From Corythucha ciliata (lineage: Eukaryota; Arthropoda; Insecta; Hemiptera; Tingidae), in NCBI GenBank assembly GCA_038030265.1, contig CM075939.1, positions 45,241,253-45,305,252 of the forward strand: a stretch of DNA of 64,000 nt, in the 5' to 3' direction. The notes below the pieces were generated by a model. That model did not search any database and had not been told where the DNA came from. It saw only the letters and a list, made by a program, of their open reading frames with translations. A program made the position numbers and the translations under genes. This document shows, one piece after another, positions 12,481 to 24,159 of the stretch. Each line of letters begins with the position of its first letter. Positions within the stretch are counted from its first letter, which is position 1.

Positions 12481-12830
12481 TCGGAACTCAAAACAAGTAA
12501 AAAATTAAGTAAGTATTTAATTTAAAGATTGATTTCTTTATTTTCAGCCTCCCCCCTTCTTCGAATTCACAGTTGTGACTAGAGTGGTGAGGTGAGGAGG
12601 GGCGTAATCCCCTAAATGTCCATGGATAGTGTCATCTAAGCTCAATTATTCAATTAATTGACGGACACATTAGGAAAAAAAAATGAATTAAAAATAAAAT
12701 ATAATAAAATTAAGTTTTGTCATGAATTAGGGATTTTTGTCAATTTTAGATACAGATGAGCCAATCGGCCAATTATCTCAATGGATTTTGAGAACTTTTC
12801 TCTCAATTTTAGGTGTGTATTAACGATCTT

Positions 12831-13537
12831 TCTCACTTGGAGGGGGGGGGGGGTATTTTGCGCTTTCTCTGAATAAACGCTCTTCTCAGCTTACATCTGC
12901 GGCTTGAGCGTTTTATTTTTGACACGTAACAGAGTAGTCACCAGGGCCTTAGGGTGACCAGACATCCACTTTTCCGTGATATGTCCTACATTTTAGTGCC
13001 TCCAGGCTCACTTTTCAGGTGTCACGGGAATGGTCAACATTTTTCTCTTTTTTTTTTTGCCCTCCTTTTCGATCCTGAACATCTAATGTCCGATTGTCTA
13101 GTAGGTCAAGCCCACAACATCGTACACGTTCACCTTTGAATCAAGTCACGGCGCCGGATGTAGGCATCTTATTTCCAGTAGGAGGTTTTTCACAAATGGA
13201 CAGACCGACGAAATTGCTCTTTCAATTGATCAAACGTTGTGAAAATGATTAAGCGTGATGTGATTTCCGTGAAGTTGCTCTTTTTTAGGGAGCAATCCCG
13301 CGAATTAGGTTAGGGCGAACAAGATTCACGAAATTTCATTTTTGAAAGAGACGAACCGAAATAATTATTTGTTTTAAAGGGAAACGAAGACGTAATTTAG
13401 TTCATGAACAAACCAAATCCGTAGAATTTTGCGCGAAAGTTTGACGCCAAAAGACGCAAACTCTTTTTTTATGCAGGATTTTTGAATAACCAAAACACTT
13501 TTAGACCAAACGTCTTTGACCAAAACGTCTTTGTTTC
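12831..13537. other. No gene recognised
   Basis: Begins with a poly-G run near 12842, then AT-rich sequence without recognisable domains. Short open frames at 12954-13139 (plus) and 13374-13616 (minus) have no family resemblance I can see. Confidence 0.4.
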
Positions 13538-13797
13538 GAGAAACAATGGACCTGGGTGGGGTTCGGCTTAGCTTATCCCTCGGAGTACGATTCCCAAAGG
13601 TGTCTCCGTGACGCAATTGGCAGCGTGCTGGACTGGTAATCCAGGGGTTGCGGGTTCAAATCCCGCCGGGGAGGCATTTTTTCTCGAAACTCGAATCGTG
13701 TTGGGCTATGCCCTTCCATCGTCGTCCGAATAACATCAGTTTATTTAATTTATTAATTAAAAATACCGGCGACAGAATTATTCATTATATCCATCTA
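13538..13797 (+). mobile_element. tRNA-derived SINE, copy 1
   Basis: A ~64-bp leader ('gagaaacaatggacctggg'...) precedes a tRNA-like body at 13602-13674, then a tail ending in an AT-rich stretch and 'gcgacagaattattcat'. The body folds as a cloverleaf: anticodon stem ctgga/tccag around loop CTGGTAA (anticodon GGT), T-arm gcggg-TTCAAAT-cccgc, acceptor paired at six of seven positions. The shared leader and tail mark it as a SINE, not a gene. Confidence 0.75.
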
Positions 13798-13860
13798 ACA
13801 ACATCTAGATAAGATAATATTCGGCGTGGTTTACCGATCAGGAGAAACGCCTAGAGTTCC

Positions 13861-14083
13861 GAGAAACAATGGGCCTGGGTGGGGTTCGGCTTAGCTTATC
13901 CCACGGAGTACGACCCCCAAAGGCGTCTCCGTGGTGCAATTGGCAGCGTGCTGGACTGGTAATCCAGAGGTTGCGGGTTCAAATCCCGCCGGGGAGCCAT
14001 TTTTTCTCGAAACTCGAATCGTGTTGGGCTATGCCCTTCCATCGCCGTCCGGATAACATCAGTTTATTTAATTTATTAATTAG
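13861..14083 (+). mobile_element. tRNA-derived SINE, copy 2
   Basis: Repeats the leader, the tRNA-like body (13925-13997, anticodon GGT) and the tail of copy 1, 323 bp downstream in the same orientation. The tail stops at 'tttattaatta' (about 14081), where a family A minisatellite starts. Either two insertions or one tandem duplication of SINE plus flank. Confidence 0.75.
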
Positions 14084-14084
14084 T

Positions 14085-14855
14085 CGCATTGTGTTTTTGA
14101 AGTATGACGCTTTTTCTCAATTTCAGCCTCAAAAGTTGCTTTTCGAAGCCGTGAACTGGCGTGAATTCAGTTTCTGACGCTAATTAGAATTTATCTCAAT
14201 TAAATTTTAGCTGAGAATTATATTATCGCTTTTTCTTCATTTTATCAGCGTCACAGTAGCGTTTCAAACCTGTGAATTAGCGAATTTTCTCAATTTCAGT
14301 CACTAATTTGCGTTTTGCGAGGCTTTACCTGTCAATTGGCGATTTGTTTCCATTTTTAGCCGCGAATTAGCACTTTTTCTCAATTTAGGCTTAAAATTAA
14401 CCTTTCTCTTAATTTTGGTCAGACTATATCTCTTCCAAGTATTACCCGCAAATTAGCGGGGTTTTCACGTTTTAGCACCGCATTATCAATTTTTTATTAC
14501 TTTTAGGTATAGATTATTGCTTCTTCTCAGTTCTGGCCGTGAATCCGCGTTTTTTTTTACTTTTAACCGTGCATGAATTTGCCGTTTTTCTGAATTTTAG
14601 CCACAAAGTTGCCTTAAGAGGGCGCGTATTTAAATTAGAAATTCCACCACACTTTATCCGTTATTCCGTGAATTAGTGATGTTCCTCAATTTTAGTTTAG
14701 TGGCGAATAGGCGCTTTCTCTAAATTTAGGCAGTTAGTATTGTTTCCAACCCGTTAAGCTGCAAATTAGCCATTTTTTCACTATTAGCAGAGAATATGAT
14801 CACTTTTTCCCCAACTTGAACTGAAAATGAGCGTTGGTCTTAAATGTATCCGCGC
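14085..14855 (+). repeat. Minisatellite family A array
   Basis: Diverged ~32-bp units with 'gcgaattagc' and 'tttttctcaattttag' cores. The array is cut at 14855-14860 by the left end of the large foldback-like element and resumes after that element's right end at about 21711. Confidence 0.8.
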
Positions 14856-17374
14856 TAATGGGGAACTTGACGATTTTTTATTTAGTGTCCCAATCGAAAG
14901 AATAGGTTAATGAAATAAGACTACCAATACGCAAACCATAAAATTATCATTCGAAACAATTTAAATAATTTTCTATAAAAAGTAGTGGGGTAAAAGTGGT
15001 GGAATGGTTGTTTGTGACGTGAAAGAGCATTAGGCTTAGCTGGAGGCGTTATCAGTGTTTGTGTTAGAGAACCTATAGCTACACAAAGGTACTGACATTA
15101 CCCGCCATATTTGGTCCTTTACAGAGGGAAGGGCTTGTGATTGTGATTGGCTGGTGAGCGTAACCTACATGACCGCTAATTTGAAATGCTACTCGATTTC
15201 AGCCAGGAGTTGTTTCGTGGCCTCTGATTGGCTAATGAAAATTCAATGCCGTTGTAGTGGTTATCTTGTTTATATCATTGATAAGACAGAATACTCAAGT
15301 TCAACAGTTTTAGTGAACCGCGAACATTTTATTTTCTTCGCATTAATCGCAAAAATTTGCAATTACGAATAATTCAGTTATGGCATGTACCTACGATAAA
15401 TACCAGTAGTGAGTTTAATTACGGCATGTATTCAGCCGTGAACGGGCAACTTTTTCCGAATTTCGTCGTTGGTTTACGATCACGATCGTGAGGTACACAA
15501 TTTCAGTCGTTACTTTCTGAGGATTTATGTCTCCGATTTGTACCAGCGACGGGTGACATTTAAAAGGTAAAAATTAAATGTATCCAGCCATTCATGATAT
15601 TTTGTTATCCCAATGTTTACGTTTTTTAATGGACGTTTGACTCAACTTCAGGCATATTCCACATTCACACAAGTTTTCATATAGTTGGTTCTCGATCGTT
15701 TTCCTTTCACGGGTATGAGATCACTTGACTGGGCAAGAAGCTCAATTCTGTAATGCAAAGGAATAATTTTGGAATGTACATTAAGAACGACATGCCTTGC
15801 TTGTTTTTTAGTCTCACGATATATAATTCTGGCATCCACCAATTCTGGGTATCGTCACTCAGGCTTAATCAACGCTTTCGAAGTACAGCGGAGGGGAGAC
15901 AAATTCATATCATTAATAATTTGGATGACACGTGGATTGTAGGGAGGCTCCCTAATAATGGGAGTTATGGATTCTGCCACTTTATTCATCTTACGCTGCT
16001 TGCTAGTTGCTGTTTATGTTTGCGACGGTTTTCACGAAAAGAAATGTGATAGGCAACCATAACTCACGGTAATGCCAAACTTACTGTTACAAATACAATT
16101 AATAGACTATCGCTTTGTCGAAGATTGTTTAATAAAATACCTGAGGATTAAATAAGTCTCATTGTTAGTCGCGATCTCTCTGAAACAAACATCGACAAGT
16201 TTTTGTTGGATAATACTACCTACCTAACTAATTCAGTAAATAATGTATGTATCCCAAAAAAACGGTTTACCTTGCATCCCAACTTTTCAAGGCCCTTCGA
16301 CTCAGTTGAAAATGTTGAACCTTCCTGACCAAAAAATAAGAAGATGATTACGACTACCTGCTTGTAACACGAACAGCCTTTGAAATTCTCACAGCAAAAG
16401 TTCAGATATTCCTGATCATATCGTCATATTTGAGCCGTATTTCACCAAACATAAAAAGTAAATACAGATATTTCCGCGTTGATCTTCAAATGTACCTACT
16501 CACAGAAACACTTCCATTAAAGTAAAATTACCCCTCACCACCCCCTCCTCATCACTTACCCATCCAAAAATTCCCCCGAATATCCCAAAATCGCACCGAA
16601 ATTATAAATATATGTGTACTGAGGTAAAATGGGTTGAATGTTGAAGGTTGCGCGTTGTGTAAACGGTAATTTTTCGCGTACATCAATGATTGCATTTTAA
16701 AAAAACATGCCTGGGTGAACATGCCTGGGAAATTATTTTTCTTCAAAACAAGGTATTCGCGTTTTACATACTAAGAAACAACTAGGTTTCGATTTATGTA
16801 CTTAATTCGGTGGTAAATAATTTTTGACGTAGTCGCGCCAAATCCTACTTCTCCCACAATTTTTGCTTAATTTTCTTTTTTTAGGGGCCCTCTCGCGACC
16901 CTTTTTTTGCACTTTCGACCGTTATTTTGTGCTACTGGTCATTTTGCGCTAAGAACGACAATTTTGGCTACAGAAAACTTGATTTGGTATTATTGTAGTC
17001 AATTCGCAAGAAAATTTCACGAGGAATTCTTTTAAAAAATATTTCAAAAATTGTGGAATCACTTGTTTTGAAGTTATAACTAATTAAAGCGACATTTCGG
17101 TGCGGGGAGAACATGTCCGATAAATGATTTTTTTCCTCAAAACAAAGGTCAGATAGGCGCTTTTATACCAAGAAACGGCTAGGGTTTTATTTTCACGTAA
17201 TTTATCGGGAAAAAAGGCGACAGACCGACAGCATCCCGAAAACCACTTTTTTCAACCTTCTAGGATTTTATCCTGGGAGAGGTTCGATCATAAACCTGAT
17301 TTTATCTTTCTTTTTATGAAACAATGATCCAGCTATTGTGTCCATCGTGTTTTCATGCCACCCCCTTTTTAAAT

Positions 17375-17681
17375 TAAATGTATCCGCGAATTAGCGTTTT
17401 TCCGGATTTTAGGAGCGGATTGGCGCTTTTACACTTTGATGGCCGAGAATTAGCGTTTTTCTTCATTTTCTCCATTTTTGGCCCGAATTACCGCGTTTCC
17501 TCAATTTTAGCAGAGGATTTCCTCAAGATGATCCGCGAGTTAGCCTTTTTTCTCCGCAGTTTTAGCTGCGAATTATTTCATAATTTTAACCGAGAAGTAT
17601 TTCTTCGATCTGCCAGCGAATTACCGCTTTTATTCAATTTAATTTAGCCCCGAATTAGCGGATTTCCCCCAAATCTGCGAA
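17375..17681 (+). repeat. Minisatellite family A (segment)
   Basis: ~32-bp units, stopped at 17681 by the GAGGAAGTAACA-type TIR element and resumed at 18173. Confidence 0.75.
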
Positions 17682-18172
17682 TGAGGAAGTAACATAAAAA
17701 ATAAAAATCGCTGGAGACATTTTTTTTCTAAAGAAAATGACTAAATATGGCCAGGAATTATATGGCCAGTGCGTAAATAATTGATTTCGATTTATACCGA
17801 ATTTATAAAACTTGCCAGTTTTTTTTGTTACCTTAAACGGCCGGTCTGTGACTCGTGACGTAACTAAAGGGTCGTGACCCCTCCCAACCCTCCGCATCAT
17901 TGCTGTTATCATGCGTTGCCCCTTCTTGACCATCCCCTTTCTATAAAGTCCTATTGTTTGATTTGTGGGAAGCCATTGTGAAGGTTATGCGAAGGCTGTT
18001 ACTGCGTCATCAGTCTATCTAGCCTATTTCAAATGGGTCCCGCAACCCAATAGTTTTAAAAATTAATACAAAAATATAGGGCCTGATTTTATGTGAACGG
18101 ATCGTGTTTTCATGAGTTTTGGCAACCAAGCTATCATGACGGCATGGTTTTGGAAAATGTGTTACTTCCTCA
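17682..18172. mobile_element. TIR element with GAGGAAGTAACA ends, uninterrupted copy
   Basis: Ends GAGGAAGTAACA and TGTTACTTCCTC. Removing it with one AT rejoins 'ctgcga' + 'at' + 'tggcg', which is the family A consensus, so the target duplication appears to be the dinucleotide AT. About 490 bp, non-coding. An inverted second copy spans 55364-60249, where an LTR retrotransposon has entered it. Confidence 0.75.
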
Positions 18173-19700
18173 TTGGCGTTTTTTCACCTGCGAATCAGAT
18201 TTATTTGTCAACTTTAGCCACGAATTAATGGATTTTCCCACCACCTTTCACAGCGAATGCGCTCTTTATCTCAATTTTAGGCTAGAATCCGCATTTGCCG
18301 CAGTTTTAGCTGTGAATAAGCGCGTTTTGGCATAAATGAATTCGTGATTTAGCGTTTTTCTCAATTTAAAAGCGCTTTTTCTCCGTTTTAGTCCGGGAAT
18401 TAAGAGCGTTTTCTTCACTTCTTAAGGTGCATTTACACTAAAGTGTCTGACATTTATGTAGCTACACGTATGTCTCGACATAAATCTAAAGTGTCAGACA
18501 CATGTATATTGACTGTACAAATTCTGATAAAATTTTCTGGAAGTTTGTGTTCACACCAAGGATATTTGTGTCTGACACTAAATTTTAAGCAATAAGTGTA
18601 GCGTGACACTTCAGTGTAAACGTACCTTAAGTCATGCGGATAAGCGTTTCTTTTTTCTCCATTTTTATGGCGAATTGTCGCTATTTCTCATAATTTTAGT
18701 CGCGGATTTTCCCAAATTGGACTACAAACTGGCGTTTTTCTCAAATTTTGCTGGGAATGAGCACATTTCCTCAATTTTAGCTGCGAATTATTCTTTAATT
18801 TTAGCCTCGAATTCTTTCTTTAGCATGCGTTAACGCATTTTCTTAATTTTACAAGCGAATTATAGTCATTTATCGCAATTTTAGGCGGGAACCTGCATTT
18901 ACGTTAGTTTTAGTCGTGATCAAGCATGTTTTGGTAGACATGTTTCCGTGAATTAGCGTTTTTCTCAATTTTAACAGGACATTAGGCTTTCACTTCCATG
19001 TTTTTCTCTAGTTTTGCCACGAATTAGGCGTTTTCTCGAATATTGATACGCAAATTACCGCCAGTCTTCATTTTAGCAGCTAATACGCGCCGTTTGGCAG
19101 CAGCTGTAGCCACGAATTGAAGCAATTCCCGATTAAGCAAAAACGCGTCCTTGAATTTGCTTTTTTCTCAACTTTATCAGCACATTTAACACTTTTCTCT
19201 AGTTTCGCCGCAAATCAGCGGAATTTTTACAATTTTAACGTCGTATGAGCTCTACGAATATCTTAATTTTAACCTTGAGCGATTTTTTCACTTTATCCTT
19301 ATGAATTAGTGATTTTTCTTAATTTCAGTCTTGATGTTGCCTCGAGAAACCACGAATTAGTGTTTTTTCAATATTATTTTGTTGATCTGGCTGAGCGATG
19401 GATTGCAGCTTTTTCTCAATTTTATAACCACGTAATGGCGTTTTTTCTCAATTATGTGCCGAAAAATTAGTGCTTTGCTCAATCTTTAGCCACGAATGAG
19501 TGATTTACTCATTTTATTCTGCGAATATGCGCTTATTCGCTATTCCAGTCACAAATATTAGCGCTTTTCGACTCCCTCTTGCCCAACATTAGCACATTCG
19601 AACACCTTCTCAATTTGGGCCTATAAAAACATGGTGCTAGCGTATTTTCTCTGTTTTCTCCGCGAAGTTTCCTTCAACTATTTCGAATCAATGGTGTATA
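18173..19700 (+). repeat. Minisatellite family A, interrupted by a TTAA element
   Basis: Diverged ~32-bp units on both sides of the small element at 18426-18626. Units become sparse after about 19600, in the right subterminal region of the carrying element. Confidence 0.75.
18426..18626. mobile_element. piggyBac-type MITE flanked by TTAA
   Basis: A 201-bp element between TTAA (18422-18425) and TTAA (18627-18630). The inverted ends GGTGCATTTACACTAAAGTG and GGTACGTTTACACTGAAGTG (minus strand) differ at three of 20 positions. It sits in family A. The related unit at 10188-10210 ('cttcacttcttagtcaagcg') resembles the empty site. TTAA duplication is the mark of piggyBac transposases; no transposase is present. 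Confidence 0.8.
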
Positions 19701-21137
19701 AGTATTTCCTAACTGTAGTGACAAACGCCAAGATGCCATCTTCTCAAGGGGGGGGGGGGGTTGAAACCACCCTGTAAATCCGCCACTGCATGAGGTAGGT
19801 ATTTTGTTTAACGTGAGCATATTCAAAGTTATAGTGCCAAAAGCTGTTTTTACTTTTTATGTTTGGTGAAAATATGGCTCAATTTGAATTTATAAACTTT
19901 TGCTGTGATATCTCTGCGAAAAAGCGCGGATTTTACGTTTAAAAATTTCGTTCGGTTTTCATTATACTACTCACGGGTTTTTCCAATAATTTAACCATCT
20001 ATCTTGAACACGATGACTGAGAAAGATTCGAGTTTGAAAGAAACGGTGAAAATCAAATTAAAACTTTTTCAATAAATAAAAGAAAATACTAAAACATGAG
20101 ATCAGCAAGTTACAACTAGCATTTCTTGAACGAAAATGTGCTTTTTTCAGAAATGTAATCTGTATTGTTTTGCTCCGAATGGCTAGGACGATAAAAATGC
20201 TTATTGACGAAAAGAACGTGTTTGGCCGAAAAATGACAACAAAAAAACCTGTAACTAGGAAATCAAGCATTTGCGATCCTGACGATTTTGGTTTGTCCTA
20301 GTTGGGACAACTATTTAAAGTCCTGATCATTCATCCTGAAACACCCTGTAGATGTTCACGATATGGAAAAAATAAAAAAAGATACCGGGCTTTTCGTAAG
20401 GTAAAATTCTAATTTGACTTGAAATTCACTTTGAGTAGGAGGAATTTCTATGAGCAGCTTTGTGTGAGACGTTCGGGCGTTTGTAATACCTGCTGAGGCG
20501 TAAGCAAAAATTGACTGAAAAAGTGGTGACGTCTCATCACTCTGTTTCTAAACGTATCTCAGCTCGTCATTATTAAGAACCTTAGTAATCATTGAAGAAA
20601 ATTGTTTGGGATCTGCCTACTGTGACGTCACACATTTTTAATCAATTAAAACAAAAATAAACATGAATAGGGAAAAAAGGCTGGAATGTTTCATATTGTC
20701 ATCCGGCAGAACGCTCTTTGGTCGTTTGAATCAACGCGCAAAGTTGTCAGCCAATGAGAGCTCGCGTTACAAATTTCTTTATAGTGGCTGGCTGAAATCG
20801 AGTAGCATTTCAAATTACGCTACCGGAGCAGCAAATGAGAGATATCAAATCTATTTAATCCCTATGTGGTGGGCGGGGGACCAAACATGGCGGACTGTCA
20901 GTACTCGCAGGAACTTACAGAGCCTCATTTGTGTTCACGCGGTTATGTCTTATCGTTGAGAGATAAATTTGAACTTGAGAGCTATTGGAATTTATTTAGT
21001 AATGCATTTAGTGATCTTCAATCTTATTAGAAAAAAAATAATTAATTTATACTGACAGTAAACAATAGCAACAGCGAGAAAATTCATTGCAAACTTAAAC
21101 TTACGGTGTTGTAATTTATCAATTGTAATCTCTATTC

Positions 21138-21426
21138 CAAGGTGACTAAACTTTCTATAGGTGCCGCAGATCTTCGGCCATTACTGTCCTTCATCTACGT
21201 CACTAGCAGTCCCAAGTTTCTTTGCGCTGGACCCAGTACATTATTAATTGTTATTGGGCTGTGATTTTTGAGCACTCATAACCGTCAATTTCAAAATTAA
21301 CTTGTTTAGCTGCTCTACAGTGAGCAATCGGGAGCAAAGGATTGCTGGTGACGTCAGAATCCACCCCTCCTGTCCGATGGGCAGAGGGGAAATCTGCAGC
21401 ACCTATAGTAAAGTTTAGTCACCTTG
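21138..21426. mobile_element. MITE with 9-bp target duplication
   Basis: Inverted ends start CAAGGTGACTAAACTTT and continue 'ctataggtgc(c/t)gcagat'. They are flanked by a perfect 9-bp repeat TCTCTATTC (21129-21137 and 21427-21435). A 9-bp duplication suggests a Mutator-like transposase acting in trans. It lies inside the right arm of the large foldback-like element, so it is the younger insertion. Confidence 0.75.
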
Positions 21427-21710
21427 TCTCTATTCTCCACAACAAAACTGATTAACTGATAACTATGATTGATAAGCTCGGAGTTGTTTACACACGCACA
21501 GAAAAGCAATGCTCTGTGACGTCACAAGGGGGATCCGTTCCCACCCACTCCAAGTCGAACAGCTGAATTTACACTCAAAGTTAAAATTAAATTAAAAATC
21601 ACAGACTGAACGGAATTAGATACGGTTTTCATTATATTACTCAGGTAATGGACTATTATGACCTGAGAGGACTAAAATGAAAAAAAAAAGACACATGCGC
21701 AAGTTCCCCA

Positions 21711-22115
21711 TTAGTGATTTTTCAATTTTAGCCGCGAATTAGCGATTTCCTTCATTTGTATCCGCGAATTCACGTTTTTCCTTAGCAATTAAGGAAAATT
21801 AGCAATTTTCCTCAATTTCAGCTGTGAACTAGCGTTTTCCGCCTATTTTGCGGCGAGTTGGCATCTATTTTTTTTTTTTTTTTTTGTTTTTTTATACGCC
21901 GATGGGCGATTTTTCGCAATTTTAGTTGGGAATTTGCCCAATGAACATGAAAGCAACTTTTGTCAGGAATATAGCGTTTTTTTCTCAATTTTAACCGCGG
22001 GGTTGGCCTAAAAACAACACTTTAGCGTTGCTTCCACAATTTATTCGTAGAATGGACTCCGTGCACCGCGAATCAGCGATTTTTTCTCAATTTTAGTTAG
22101 TAGCAAATTACAATT
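21711..22115 (+). repeat. Minisatellite family A array
   Basis: Continues the array broken at 14855. Units are similar in length and divergence to 14085-14855, with a poly-T run near 21870. 22120-22780 holds no gene that I recognise. Confidence 0.75.
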
Positions 22116-22787
22116 TGCCGCTAGGGAGAAGAACAGTTGAGAGAATAAAAGAGAAAAAAGATTTAGGTTAGGACGTTCATTATTCTTTAGGAAAGGATTC
22201 CTGTCCTGTAACACCTTTATCTCAAAAGAGAAATTTCATTTCACAAATACTCAATTTTACACGTTAACATTTTCTGGGCCACCACACGCGTTGAAAGAAA
22301 ACGAAACTTCTTAATTTGAAACCCCCCTCTCCATCCTTAGAATCCTCTTCAATGAATGGCTTGCCCAGGTTCTAAAAATACCCAGAAAATTGCTAAAAGT
22401 CCGGAAATTTTTTTATCTCGCGAACATAAGTCAATAATATTTTGCGTAAATAAATAAGTACCTCAAACTCACACAATTTATTAGGAATATTCAGCCAAGA
22501 AACTTCAAATTTCAGGACTGTCAGGCCAACGCTTGCAGTTTTGAGGGTAGTTTATCCTCGAAACTTGCTATTTTATACCTCAGCTCTTAAATATTTGCAG
22601 TTTTGTGCCCTAAGGCCGTAACTAGAAATTACACTGGTTGTCATCCACCTAGTTTGAAGAAGTAAATTGACGGGTGGCACGGCTGCCTGTCTGTTCTCGA
22701 GGTAACGGGCCATATTTCCCTTTTGATTATTGTTTGCAGAGGAGAAGGTCAATATGAGGAAGCAAGTCACCATTCAAACAAAAGTTT

Positions 22788-22801
22788 TTATTTTATTTTG
22801 T
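22788..22801 (-). terminator. Poly(A) signal of the leftward gene
   Basis: On the minus strand two overlapping AATAAA hexamers occur about 20-35 nt after the stop codon at 22822, as expected for the 3' end of this transcript. Confidence 0.55.
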
Positions 22802-22821
22802 TAAATTACCTACTTGGAATC

Positions 22822-23691
22822 TTATTTTTTCATATAATATTTTTGTTCAGATTCCGAAATGGAACGCTGAACGTCAGCCGCCTTTCTTGCCCCCTGAGCG
22901 TTGGCAGCTGCCTGTTCCGACAGCTGAGGCAAGAGCACTTTATGCCTCGCTATTGATTTCAATACAAGGAGGCCGACGTAGGCGACGAAATAAATACTGA
23001 AATAGAGTGGAACGTACCAGAGCTGGCGCCCAATGTAATAATAGGCGTACTCAGCGTCGTTCGTTTGTTTGCTTTTGTGAGGCGGTAAGGTTAGAGGTGG
23101 ACGGACTGGCGGCGGCGGGTATGGATAGCCGCCGCCGGCGTAGTGGTAACCGCCGATTGACGACGGTGGGGAGTAGTCGTCGTCGGAGTCGAGGTGTCCC
23201 GTTTCAATGGGGTGGTCATGGCTGTGGTCGTGATGATGATCCTGTTGTTGTTGGTGGACGTTACTGACAAGTATTTCCCCTTCGTGAGAGTCACCGCCAT
23301 CGTAGGCGTACTGAACGGGCATGTCAGGCTCTTTGTTGTCCACCTGTAAATCAAATTAAACAAACTTACCCTTCGCTTCTTCATTTCGACTCCAAAATTC
23401 TACGAAAAATAGTACCTCTTTGGAGTCCTCTGCGCTGAAAGTTGAAGGGTGAAATCTATTTTTGATGCCACCCGGCTTATTGTTCTTAAATTGAAATGGA
23501 CTATCGATTCTATGATTGTACGTTCTATACGAAGCGCACCTAAATCCCAAAGTTTGTAATTACAAACAATTTTTTTTTTCTTTAAAGCAAAATATTACTC
23601 ACTCCTTAAGGAAGCACACCACTAATAATATATTCACAAAATAAACACATTTTGGAGACAAACGTAACATTTTCATTATCCTGGGCAGCAT
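22822..23691 (-). CDS. Secreted/membrane protein, His- and Pro-Gly-Tyr-rich, single C-terminal membrane segment (unknown family)
   Basis: Three exons with GT...AG borders and matching phases: 23691-23603, 23539-23416 and 23343-22822, giving 244 residues. Exon 1 is a hydrophobic leader (residues ~13-27, FVNILLVVCF) consistent with a signal peptide. It follows an in-frame upstream stop, which supports the ATG at 23691. Exon 3 has an acidic, His-rich run (QQQQDHHHDHSHDH, ~residues 102-115), a Tyr/Gly/Pro-rich linker (~136-160), one membrane segment (LWYVPLYFSIYFVAYVGLLVL, ~179-199) and a charged tail. This predicts a type I membrane protein with a metal-binding-like ectodomain. I do not recognise the family. 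It is head-to-head with the gene at 24160 and has the same plan: leader exon ending in phase 2, short exon ending in phase 0, terminal exon with the membrane segment. Confidence 0.8.
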
Positions 23692-24159
23692 GTCAATCGA
23701 GAGAGTAAACTTTTCACAGCATATTTCATGATTTTGTCACAGAAAAAAAGCCTCGGAACCAAAGGATCTAGCCAAAAATCATTTTTTTTTTGGTGACCCT
23801 CAGTACTTCTGCTCCCAGAAAAATTAAAAAATTAACTGAAACAGTTAGCCTCGTTTCAGGAAATAAGACCCCGTTTTTTTCTTCTTCTTTTTGGTCGTCA
23901 TTTCTTCCACTCGCGAGGTGATAATTTAATTAGCATAAGTCGTTACAGGAGTAGGATGACAAAAAAAAAAAAAAATATATACATGACAAAAGCTTGCGCT
24001 CGTCCATTCGAGACCGTTTTTGAAGACGAAAAAATTTGGGGAACTAATAAAACAAAATACGTAAATACCTGACGCGTGATTTCGCAGGATATTGCTAGTG
24101 TAAAACGTTTTTTTTTTTGTTTTTTTTCGATTTGTAATTACAGCGAGAGCACTTTGACC
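23692..24159. promoter_or_regulatory. Candidate shared upstream region of a divergent gene pair
   Basis: The 468 bp between two outward-facing start codons must hold both 5' UTRs and probably both promoters. It is AT-rich with A and T runs. No convincing TATA box or other core motif is seen, so the call rests on gene orientation only. Confidence 0.4.

Larger units (their letters stand above)
17267..19788. mobile_element. Second hAT-like minisatellite-carrying element, left end damaged
   Basis: The right end (about 19738-19788) has the poly-G run and 'aaatccgccactg', the complement of the CAGTGGCGGAT terminus at 9743. The left end keeps only the subterminal 'tctaggatttta' at about 17267, lacking the CAGTGGCGG tip. 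The subterminal parts resemble those of 9743-11695, and family A units again fill the interior. It is interrupted by two TIR elements. Confidence 0.65.
14860..21709. mobile_element. Large foldback-like element with long imperfect inverted arms
   Basis: Ends GGGGAACTTG (14860-14869) and CAAGTTCCCC (21700-21709). With the flanking CTAAT/ATTAG the inverted match is 15 bp. The arms also match inside: 15080-15250 pairs with about 20690-20920 (for example 'tgctactcgatttcagcc' against its complement near 20790), and 16380-16465 pairs with about 19840-19910. Flanks on both sides are family A minisatellite. Nested inside are a minisatellite-carrying element (17267-19788) and TIR elements at 17682-18172, 18426-18626 and 21138-21426. 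No transposase gene recognised. Confidence 0.6.

Noticed and set aside
13602..13997. Two working tRNA-Thr(GGT) genes
   Set aside because: Cloverleafs are good but position 1 of the acceptor is unpaired, and both copies share leader and tail with other SINE fragments, which points to SINEs.
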